From contig NZ_SMFY01000001.1 of the NCBI RefSeq assembly GCF_004339465.1, positions 1,488,001-1,552,000 of the forward strand: a stretch of DNA of 64,000 nt, given 5' to 3'. Within the stretch, counting starts at the first letter, position 1; each line of letters opens with the position of its first letter. This stretch comes from Ancylobacter aquaticus. Its GTDB lineage: Bacteria; Pseudomonadota; Alphaproteobacteria; Rhizobiales; Xanthobacteraceae. The translations under genes were made by a program, and so were the position numbers. The notes under the pieces were generated by a model, which had not been told where the DNA came from, did no database searches, and saw nothing but the letters and a program-made list of their open reading frames with translations. Below, in pieces: positions 48,454 to 56,279 of the stretch.

Positions 48454-49858
48454 GCTCCTCCGCACCACCGCGTTCAAGCTGCTCGCGGCCTATCTGTTCA
48501 TCTTCGCCATCTTCGCCGGCTCGGTCATCGCCTATCTCGGCTGGCACACTCAGCGCCTGGTGACGCGGCAGGCGGTGGAGGCGATCGAGAACGACACGCG
48601 CTTCATGCAGGCGCAGTTCGAGCGTGGCGGCATCACCCGCCTCGTGCAGCTGGTGAGTCGCCGCGCCCGCGCCCCCGACGCCGGCCTGCTGCTGATCGCC
48701 AGCTTCAACGGCGACCCGCTCGGCGGCAATGTGCTCAACCTGCCGCTGAACATTCTCGACCGGCAGGGCTGGCGGGAAATCGACTATCTGCGCTCGGAGG
48801 AGTCCTCCGGTCCGCCGAGCCGCGCGCTCGTGCATGTGATCTTCCTGCCCGGCGAATACCGGCTGCTGATCGGGCGCGACATCGTCGAGCGCGAGGAACT
48901 GCGCCAGATCATCATCGGCCCCGCCGTCTGGGGGCTGGCGCTTCTCGTCGTGCTCGGCATGGCGGGCGGGTTGTTCATCACCCGCCGCGTGCTCAAGCGC
49001 ATCGACCAGATGACGGCGATCTCCGACGGCATCATGGCCGGCGACCTCTCCGGTCGGCTCGCCGTCTCCGGCACCGGCGACGAGTTCGACCGACTGGCGC
49101 TGAGCCTCAACGCCATGCTCGACCGCATCGAGGCGCTGATGGCCGGGCTGAAGCAGGTGTCGGACAATATCGCCCATGACCTGAAGACGCCGCTGACCCG
49201 GCTGCGCAACCGCGCCGAGGACGCGTTGCGCACCGCCCAATCGGAGGAGGAATGGCGCCTTGCCACCGAACGGACCATCGAGGAATCCGACGGGCTGATC
49301 CGCACTTTCGACGCGTTGCTGATGATCGCCCGCGCCGAGGCCGGGCAGGCCAGCGCGTCCATGCTTCGCTTCGACCTCGCCGAGACGGTCGCCGGCGTCG
49401 CCGAACTCTACGAGCCGGTGGCCGATGAGAGCGGGCTGGATTTGCGGGCCGAGGTCGCCGGGCCGCTGCCGATGCGCGGGGTGCGCGAGCTTCTCGGGCA
49501 GGCGCTGGCGAACCTCATCGACAATGCGATGAAGTACAGCGCGCCGGAAATGCCGGGCGGGACCCCAGGCGCGCGGCGCGACATCACGCTGACCGCCCGG
49601 CGCGAAGGCGACCGCGTGCGCCTCGTCGTCGCCGATCACGGGCCGGGCATTTCCGAGGCGGACCGCTCGCGCGTGCTGGAGCGTTTCGTGCGGCTGGAGG
49701 CGAGCCGCACGCGCCCCGGCTTCGGTCTGGGTTTGTCTCTCGTTGCGGCAGTGGTACGCCTGCACGGCGGCACACTGTCGCTGGAAGGCAACGATCCCGG
49801 GCTGCGGATCGTTATCGACCTGCCGCTCGACCTCACCGACGAGGCGGGAATGGATTGA
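48437..49858 (+). CDS. Sensor histidine kinase
   Basis: 473 aa with a GTG start at 48437 inside the regulator's 3' end. Two membrane segments (LLAAYLFIFAIFAGSVIAYL and VWGLALLVVLGMAGGLFITR) enclose a periplasmic domain; HAMP, then acceptor His in NIAHDLKTPLTRLRN, N-box LIDNAMKYS, G1 VADHGPGI, G2 FGLGLSLV. Cognate to the response regulator upstream. Signal unknown. Confidence 0.9.
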   Translation: MTALGKLLRTTAFKLLAAYLFIFAIFAGSVIAYLGWHTQRLVTRQAVEAIENDTRFMQAQFERGGITRLVQLVSRRARAPDAGLLLIASFNGDPLGGNVLNLPLNILDRQGWREIDYLRSEESSGPPSRALVHVIFLPGEYRLLIGRDIVEREELRQIIIGPAVWGLALLVVLGMAGGLFITRRVLKRIDQMTAISDGIMAGDLSGRLAVSGTGDEFDRLALSLNAMLDRIEALMAGLKQVSDNIAHDLKTPLTRLRNRAEDALRTAQSEEEWRLATERTIEESDGLIRTFDALLMIARAEAGQASASMLRFDLAETVAGVAELYEPVADESGLDLRAEVAGPLPMRGVRELLGQALANLIDNAMKYSAPEMPGGTPGARRDITLTARREGDRVRLVVADHGPGISEADRSRVLERFVRLEASRTRPGFGLGLSLVAAVVRLHGGTLSLEGNDPGLRIVIDLPLDLTDEAGMD

Positions 49859-49882
49859 CACACGCAGGGGGGCAAAAGCGGC

Positions 49883-52864
49883 ATGGCGGCAAGCAAGAGC
49901 GGGACAGTAGCGGTGCCAGCGGAGAGCCTCGTCACGAGGCTCCGGCGCGCGCCCGGCTTTCCCGTGCCGGAGGGGCTCCCCGAGGCGGTGGCGGATGTCC
50001 TCGCCGGGGCGCCCAAAGCGGCGCGCGCCCGCCTCGTCGCCCTTCTCGCGGCCCATGACGATTGCCGTGCCGTGCTGGCGGCGGTGGCGGCCCATTCCCC
50101 GTTCCTGACCGATCTCATCCGGGTCGACCCGGCGCGCCTGCTGAAATTGCTGGAAGCCGAGCCTGCCGAGGCGCTGGCGCGCGCGCGCGCCGACACGGTC
50201 GCGACGGTGGAGGCGTCTTCCGATGAGGCCGAGGTGATGGCGGCGCTGCGCCGGCTGCGGGCGCTCACCGCGCTCACCGTCGCGCTGGCCGATATCGGCG
50301 GGGTGTTCGACCTCGCCACCGTGACCGCCGAGTTGACCGCAACGGCGGATGCCGCCATCGCGGCGGCGGTCGCGTTTCTGGTGCGCGAGGGCATCAGCGC
50401 GCGCAAGCTGCGCAAGACCGGCGTCGAGGGTCTCGGTTACACCGTCCTCGCCATGGGCAAGCACGGGGCGCGCGAACTCAACTATTCCAGCGATGTCGAC
50501 CTGATCGTGCTCTACGACCCCGATCTCGCCCCGCTGGCCAAGGACGTGGAGGCCGCGCCGTTTTTCGTGCGGATGACGCAGCGGCTGGTGAAGCTGATCC
50601 AGGAGCGCACCGGCGATGGCTATGTCGCCCGCGTTGACCTGCGCCTGCGCCCCGACCCGGCCTCGACGCCGGCAGCGCTCTCGGTGGAGGCGGCGCTGGC
50701 CTATTACGAGCGCGAAGGTGCCACCTGGGAGCGCGCCGCCTATATCAAGGCGCGGCCGATCGCCGGCGATCTCGCCCTCGGCCATGAGTTTCTCAAGCAG
50801 CTCACCCCCTTCGTCTGGCGCCGCGCGCTCGACTATGCCGCGGTATCGGACGTCCACGCGATGAAGCAGGACATCCACGCCTTTCGCGGCCATGAGGCGA
50901 TCGCGGTGGAAGGGCACAATGTGAAGCTCGGGCGCGGGGGCATTCGCGAGATCGAGTTCTTCGCCCAGACGCAGCAACTCATTGCCGGCGGCCGCGACCC
51001 GCGCCTGCGCACCCCGCGCACTCTGGAAGCGCTGGCCGTGCTCGCTCAGACGGGCTGGATCGGCGAGGGGGCACGCGCGGAACTCGACGAGGCCTATCAC
51101 TTCCTGCGGCGGGTGGAGCACCGGCTGCAGATGGTCGCCGACGCGCAGACCCACAGCCTGCCGGAGGATGAAGAGGCGCTGGACGGTTTCGCCCGTTTCA
51201 TGGGCTATGGCGACAGGGATGCTTTCGCGCAGGCGCTGACCCAGCGCCTCACGCGCGTTCAGGACCATTATTCCAAGCTGTTCGAGGACGCCCCGCCGCG
51301 TGCGGCGGTGGAGGGGCGGCTCGAATTTCCGGAAGGTGCCGACGACCGCGAGACGCTGGCGACGCTGCACCGGCTCGGCTATGCCGACCCGAAGGCAGCC
51401 AGCGCTACCGTGCGCGGCTGGCTGGCGGGCGAGCCCCGTGCCCTGCGCGCCGAGGGCGTGCGCGAGGAACTGGAAGCCATCGTGCCGCTGCTGGTCGACG
51501 CGCTGGCACGCGGCGGCGCCCCCGATGCCGGGCTGAACGCCGCCGACCGCTTCTTCCGCGAGATGCCGACCGCCCAGCGGCTGCTGGCGGCGCTGCGGCA
51601 CAATCCCGACCTCGTGCGGCTTCTCGCCACCATTCTCGGCACCGCGCCACGCCTTGGCGAAATGCTGGCGCACCGCCCCTCGCTGCTCGACGCGCTGCTC
51701 GACCCGGCCTTTTTCGGCGCGCTTCCCGACGAGCCGGAACTGGCCGCGCGGCTTGCCGCCGACCTCGCCCAGGCGGAGAACGAGGAAGACCGGCTCGACC
51801 GCGCGCGCCGCTTCCGGCAGGAGCACCATGTGCTGATCAGCGTGCGGATTCTCTCCGGCACGCTGCCCGCCGCCCGCGCCGGCGAGGCCTTCGCCCGGCT
51901 GGCCGACGTGCTGATCCGCTCGCTGGAAGAGGCGGTCGTGGCCCGCTTCCGCGCCGCTCATGGCGCGCTGGCCGGGGCGGAGATCGCGGTGCTGGCGATG
52001 GGCAAGCTCGGCGGCCGGGAGATGACGGCGGGCTCCGACCTGGACCTCATCGTGCTGTATGATTTCGACGAAGAGCACCCCGACAGCGACGGCCCGCGCC
52101 CGCTCTATGGCAGCCAGTATTTCGCCCGGCTCACTCAGCGCGTCGTCAGCGCGCTGACCACGCCCACCAATGCCGGCCAGCTCTACGAGGTGGACCTGCG
52201 CCTGCGCCCTTCCGGGCGCTCCGGCCCGGTGGCGACCAGCCTGCCGCGCTTCGAGGTCTACCAGGCCGAGGAGGCGTGGACCTGGGAGCACATGGCACTG
52301 ACCCGTGCCCGGGTGGTGGCGGCCTCGCCCGCCTTCCGCGCTCGGGTGGAGAGCACGATCCACCATGTGCTGGCGGGCGAGCGCGACCCGCGCCGTCTCG
52401 CTGCCGACATCGTCGACATGCGTGGCGCCATCGCCGACGAGAAGGGCGAGGACGATCCCTGGGACCTGAAATACGCGCGCGGCGGGCTGGTGGATATCGA
52501 GTTCATCGCCCAGTATCTGGTGCTTGCCCACGCGGCGCATGAACCCCGCATCATCGACACATCGACGCTGCGGGTGATCGAGGCCGCCCAGCGTGTCGGC
52601 CTGCTCGACGTGCAGGACGGGCAGGTGTTGGCCGACGCCTGCCGGCTGTTGCACGATCTGACGCAGGTGCTGCGCCTCGCGCTCTCCGGGCCCTTCAAGC
52701 CGGCGGAGGCCAGCCCGGCGCTGCGCCGGCTGCTGGCGCGGGCGGGGGCGATGCCCGACTTCTCGACGCTGGAAGCGCACCTGTTTGAAACTCAGCGCGC
52801 GGTGCGGGCAACCTTCGAGCGCCTGCTGGCCGCCGAGCCGAAGCGCCGGCGCAAGAGGGCGTGA
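49883..52864 (+). CDS. glnE: Glutamine synthetase adenylyltransferase / deadenylase GlnE
   Basis: 993 aa, full length for the bifunctional enzyme. Two nucleotidyltransferase halves, each with the G-x-L/V-x-Y... type motif: GYTVLAMGKHGARELNYSSD (residues ~187-206) and IAVLAMGKLGGREMTAGSDL (~700-719). The N-terminal half removes AMP from glutamine synthetase, the C-terminal half adds it, in response to PII. Stands alone after the two-component pair; a repeat follows the stop. Confidence 0.95.
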   Translation: MAASKSGTVAVPAESLVTRLRRAPGFPVPEGLPEAVADVLAGAPKAARARLVALLAAHDDCRAVLAAVAAHSPFLTDLIRVDPARLLKLLEAEPAEALARARADTVATVEASSDEAEVMAALRRLRALTALTVALADIGGVFDLATVTAELTATADAAIAAAVAFLVREGISARKLRKTGVEGLGYTVLAMGKHGARELNYSSDVDLIVLYDPDLAPLAKDVEAAPFFVRMTQRLVKLIQERTGDGYVARVDLRLRPDPASTPAALSVEAALAYYEREGATWERAAYIKARPIAGDLALGHEFLKQLTPFVWRRALDYAAVSDVHAMKQDIHAFRGHEAIAVEGHNVKLGRGGIREIEFFAQTQQLIAGGRDPRLRTPRTLEALAVLAQTGWIGEGARAELDEAYHFLRRVEHRLQMVADAQTHSLPEDEEALDGFARFMGYGDRDAFAQALTQRLTRVQDHYSKLFEDAPPRAAVEGRLEFPEGADDRETLATLHRLGYADPKAASATVRGWLAGEPRALRAEGVREELEAIVPLLVDALARGGAPDAGLNAADRFFREMPTAQRLLAALRHNPDLVRLLATILGTAPRLGEMLAHRPSLLDALLDPAFFGALPDEPELAARLAADLAQAENEEDRLDRARRFRQEHHVLISVRILSGTLPAARAGEAFARLADVLIRSLEEAVVARFRAAHGALAGAEIAVLAMGKLGGREMTAGSDLDLIVLYDFDEEHPDSDGPRPLYGSQYFARLTQRVVSALTTPTNAGQLYEVDLRLRPSGRSGPVATSLPRFEVYQAEEAWTWEHMALTRARVVAASPAFRARVESTIHHVLAGERDPRRLAADIVDMRGAIADEKGEDDPWDLKYARGGLVDIEFIAQYLVLAHAAHEPRIIDTSTLRVIEAAQRVGLLDVQDGQVLADACRLLHDLTQVLRLALSGPFKPAEASPALRRLLARAGAMPDFSTLEAHLFETQRAVRATFERLLAAEPKRRRKRA

Positions 52865-52940
52865 TGTTTGCAGGCCCGTCAAGGCCGTGCTCGGCCCGGC
52901 CATCCATGCCTTGACTGGTCGCAGGCTGATAAAGTCATGC

Positions 52941-52968
52941 AATCCCTGGCCAAGCCCGGGGATGACGG
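52941..52968. repeat. Palindromic repeat, family D (half-element)
   Basis: AATCCCTGGCCAAGCCCGGGG and the end GATGACGG match the right half of 30187-30264. It lies in the 187-bp gap between the convergent glnE and kinase genes. No gene seen there. Confidence 0.55.
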
Positions 52969-53051
52969 CTTGAAAGGCGGTCAGATCAGCTCTCGCCTTC
53001 CCGGCAACCTCTCAGTCGCCCGCGCTTTCCCCTAAAGCGTTCATCGGAGGT

Positions 53052-55367
53052 CTATTCGGCGGGAAGGGTCCGGCTGGTACGGTACTGAAGTGCCGGGCGG
53101 CCGTTCAGGGGCAGGCGGATGACCACCGTGGTGCCGACGCCCTCGGAGGAGCGGATGCGCATCGAACCGCCATGCAACTCGACCAGCGACTTGGCGATGG
53201 CCAGCCCGAGGCCCGAGCCCTTGTGGGTCTTGGTGAACTGGCTCTCCACCTGCTCGAACGGCCGGCCGATCTTGGCCAGCGCGCTCTTGGCGATGCCGAT
53301 GCCGCTGTCCTCGATGACCAGCAGCGCCGCATGCTTGGAGCGCCGCGTGCGCAGGCTGACGCGGCCCTGCTCTGGGGTGAACTTGATGGCGTTGGAAAGC
53401 AGGTTGAGCGTGATCTGCTTGAGCGCGCGCTTGTCGGCCTCGACCGCCACGGCGGCATCGGAGTCATCGACAATGGTGAGCTGTTTTTCGCCGGCCCGCA
53501 CCGACATGACGCGGATGGCGTCGGCGACGACCTCGTCGAGCCGGACCGGCTGGAGGTTGAGCTGCATGCGCCCGGCCTCGATGCGCGACATGTCGAGAAT
53601 GTCGTTGATGACGTCGAGCAGGTAGCGGCCGGAATCACGGATGTCGCGGCAGTATTCGTTGTACTTGTCGTTGCCGAGCGGGCCGAACAGGCCGCTTTCC
53701 ATCAACTCCGAGAAGCCGATGATGGCGTTGAGCGGCGTGCGCAGCTCATGGCTCATATTGGCGAGGAACTCGGACTTGGCGCGGTTGGCGTCCTCGGCCT
53801 TGGTCTTCTCGTCGGCATAGTTCTGCGCCAGTTCGGCCAGCTGAAGCGCCTGCAGTTCCAGCGTCTGCTGCGATTTACGCAGGTCGGCGACCAGCGCCAT
53901 CAGCCGCTTCTCGCTTTCCATCAGGCGCTCTTCGTGGCGCTTGAGGGCGGTGATGTCGGTGCCGACCGAGACGTAGCCGCCATCCTTGGTGCGGCGCTCG
54001 GCGACCTTCAGCCAGCGCCCGCCTTCCAGCTGCGCCTCGAAGGCACGGGCGCCTTCTTCTGGCCGGTCTTCCGGGCGGAGCGGGATGCGGACCACGGGCT
54101 GGCGGGCGAGGGTGGCGATGGTCTCGAACTCGGTCCCCTGCGCCACATGGGCGTCGCCGATGCCGTAGAGCGATTGGAACCGGGAGTTGCACAGCACCAA
54201 TCGGTTCGCCGCATCCCACAGCACGAAGGATTCGGAAATGCTCTCGATAGCGTCGCGCAGGCGCATGTCGGCGGTGGCGGTGCGCTCGGCAAGCCGGCGC
54301 TCCTCGGTGACGTCCACCGCGATGCCGACAAGATGGGGCGGCTCGCCATTGGGCTGGGGCACGACTTCCGCGCGGGCGCGCAGCCAAACCCAGTGGCCGT
54401 CGGCGTGCTTCATGCGGAACACACGGTCGATGGTGCGGCCGGGCTTGTCGGCGATCTCGCGGGCGATGTCGTAGAGGTTGGTGTCGTCGGGATGGACGAG
54501 GCTGGCCACCTCGCCGAAGGAGATGAGGTCCTCGCGCGGGGCGTGGCCGAGCATCTCGAACATCGAGTCGGACCAGAACATGCGGCCACGGCCCATGTCC
54601 CAGTCCCACAGACCACAGCGGCCGCGCGAGAGCGCGGTGTCGATGCGCGCGCGCACCGTCTCGTAGATGCCGTCGGCCTCGCGGGCACGGGTCGCCTGCC
54701 AGTGGAAGGCAAAGCCGAGGATCAGAAGAACCGCGCCGGTGGTGGAGAGCAGGGTGACGGTGAGGACCGTGTCGGAGCGCCAGGTGGCCAGTGCGCCGGA
54801 GAGCGGCTGCACGACGACAAGCTGAAGCGCGCCGTTGGGCAGGTTGCGCACAGTGGCCAGCGCAGCGGCGCCATCGGGCATGATGACGTCCAGCACGCCG
54901 GCGTTCTCGGCGAAGATGGTGAGCGCCTGGGTGTTGGCGAGAAGCTGGCCGATCTGCTCGGCGGCCGTCGACGTCTCGTCATGGGTGGCGAGTATCTTGC
55001 CGGAGGTGTCGATCAGGCCGTAGCGGCGCCCGTCCTCGGCGGCGCGCGGCGGCAGGCTGTTCTGCAAGAGGGTGTCCGGCGTCGCCGAGCCGGCAGGCAG
55101 GCGTCCGGCCTCGCTGGCAATGGCGGCGGCAAAGAGCGCAAGCTCGTCCTTGGCATTGGCGATGGCGTCGGCGCGATAGGCGTGGATCTGCACGATCGCG
55201 GCGATGGCGACCGAGGCGATGAACGCAATGATCAGCGCCGGCACCGCCTTGCGCATGAACGGTTCGGCGTCGACCAATCGCTGATACGCAGGTCGCGCCA
55301 CCGTGCGTGCAAGCCCTCTCATGGCCTGTACGCGCACGGACGCGCCTGCAGCGTTGGCGCGCGCCAT
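53052..55367 (-). CDS. PAS-domain membrane histidine kinase
   Basis: 771 aa from the ATG at 55367; in-frame starts exist upstream (55469) and downstream (55322). Two membrane segments (AVPALIIAFIASVAIAAIVQ and VLTVTLLSTTGAVLLILGFAF) flank a periplasmic sensor part. Then three PAS-like regions (one with VHPDDTNLYDIAREI), coiled coil, acceptor His in NMSHELRTPLNAIIGFSELM and ATPase motifs SNAIKFTPE, EDSGIGIAK and GSGLGLAIAK. The kinase is of PleC/DivJ-like hybrid-less type. It follows glnE convergently, as in other rhizobia. Role unknown. Confidence 0.9.
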   Translation of the reverse strand: MARANAAGASVRVQAMRGLARTVARPAYQRLVDAEPFMRKAVPALIIAFIASVAIAAIVQIHAYRADAIANAKDELALFAAAIASEAGRLPAGSATPDTLLQNSLPPRAAEDGRRYGLIDTSGKILATHDETSTAAEQIGQLLANTQALTIFAENAGVLDVIMPDGAAALATVRNLPNGALQLVVVQPLSGALATWRSDTVLTVTLLSTTGAVLLILGFAFHWQATRAREADGIYETVRARIDTALSRGRCGLWDWDMGRGRMFWSDSMFEMLGHAPREDLISFGEVASLVHPDDTNLYDIAREIADKPGRTIDRVFRMKHADGHWVWLRARAEVVPQPNGEPPHLVGIAVDVTEERRLAERTATADMRLRDAIESISESFVLWDAANRLVLCNSRFQSLYGIGDAHVAQGTEFETIATLARQPVVRIPLRPEDRPEEGARAFEAQLEGGRWLKVAERRTKDGGYVSVGTDITALKRHEERLMESEKRLMALVADLRKSQQTLELQALQLAELAQNYADEKTKAEDANRAKSEFLANMSHELRTPLNAIIGFSELMESGLFGPLGNDKYNEYCRDIRDSGRYLLDVINDILDMSRIEAGRMQLNLQPVRLDEVVADAIRVMSVRAGEKQLTIVDDSDAAVAVEADKRALKQITLNLLSNAIKFTPEQGRVSLRTRRSKHAALLVIEDSGIGIAKSALAKIGRPFEQVESQFTKTHKGSGLGLAIAKSLVELHGGSMRIRSSEGVGTTVVIRLPLNGRPALQYRTSRTLPAE

Positions 55368-55662
55368 CGCCGGCCTCCCCCGAAGTCCCAAAACCCGATC
55401 CCAGTACGATAGGAGCGATGTGCCGCATCTCTCCGAATCACTCCGATTTGAATCGATATGGCCCCCCACTGTCCAGAGTCCCCGGGAGTCAAGTTAACGA
55501 TTCGGCAACCTGCGGACGTGGCGAGGGTGTCTGGGTGGGTGGCGCTGCCGGACAAGAGAGGTGACGCATGCCGACAACCACGCCGCATGGACGCCGCGCG
55601 GGCCCCGGTGCTATTCGCTTTTGCCCGGTTTGCGGGTGGCTGCTGAAATAAAAGAGGTTCAC

Positions 55663-56202
55663 ATGAGCGATATCTGGTTCCGCACAGGCGAGGCGACCGT
55701 TCTCGCGGCTGACGGGCAGTTCACCGACGCCATGCCGGAGGTTCTGATCGGTTCGGTGCGCGGCCCCGCCGGACAGGCTTTCGCCTCGATGATGGGCCAG
55801 GTGCAGGGGCACACCCGCATGTTCGTGGTGCGCGACCTGAACCAGCAGGTGCGCCCGGCGACGATGATGACCACCAAGGCCACCATCCACACGCTGGAGT
55901 ATGTCGACCTGCTCGGCGGCGTGGTGCAGGGCGCCATCGGCGACGCCATCGTCGACGCGCTCAGCGAGGGTATCCTGCCGAAGGATCAGGCGGACGAACT
56001 GTGCATGATCGTCATGATCTGGCTTGACCCGCGCTGCGCCGAGGACGCCAATCTCGACAAGGCGGACCTCTACCGCACCAATTACGAGGCGATGAAGCTG
56101 GCGCTGGAACGGGCCATGACCGGCAAGCCGACCGTCGACGAGCTGATCGCCAACCGCAAGACGGTAAAGCACTACGCGCTCGACGGCGTGGTGGAATACT
56201 GA
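55663..56202 (+). CDS. Formaldehyde-activating enzyme family protein, atypical (Fae paralog)
   Basis: 179 aa from the ATG at 55663, with AAAGAGGTTCAC upstream. Family pattern by eye: PEVLIGSVRGPAGQAFASMM early, then TMMTTKATIHTLEYVDLLGG, LSEGILPKDQADELCMIVMI and NYEAMKLALERAMTGKPTVD. Canonical Fae condenses formaldehyde with tetrahydromethanopterin. The residue aligned with its active-site histidine is a methionine in this copy (TDAMPEVLIG). It resembles Fae2/3-type paralogs and may bind or sense rather than catalyse. The gene-free stretch 55368-55662 is a shared divergent promoter region. Confidence 0.8.
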   Translation: MSDIWFRTGEATVLAADGQFTDAMPEVLIGSVRGPAGQAFASMMGQVQGHTRMFVVRDLNQQVRPATMMTTKATIHTLEYVDLLGGVVQGAIGDAIVDALSEGILPKDQADELCMIVMIWLDPRCAEDANLDKADLYRTNYEAMKLALERAMTGKPTVDELIANRKTVKHYALDGVVEY

Positions 56203-56224
56203 GCCTTTCCCGTTGCCGCCGCTT

Positions 56225-56249
56225 CTCGCCGGTGAGGGACACCGGCGAG
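56225..56249. terminator. Hairpin between convergent fae-like and pepN genes
   Basis: CTCGCCGGTG and CACCGGCGAG pair perfectly around AGGGA. It may act bidirectionally. No U-run on either side. Confidence 0.5.
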
Positions 56250-56279
56250 GTGACGCCGGGGGCATCCTCGCTCAGCGCG

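Noticed and set aside
48431..52942. 1503-codon open frame antisense to the histidine kinase and glnE
   Set aside because: It lies opposite two clear genes with conserved motifs. Long antisense frames are common in GC-rich DNA, and the translation is rich in Arg, Gly and His with no family features.
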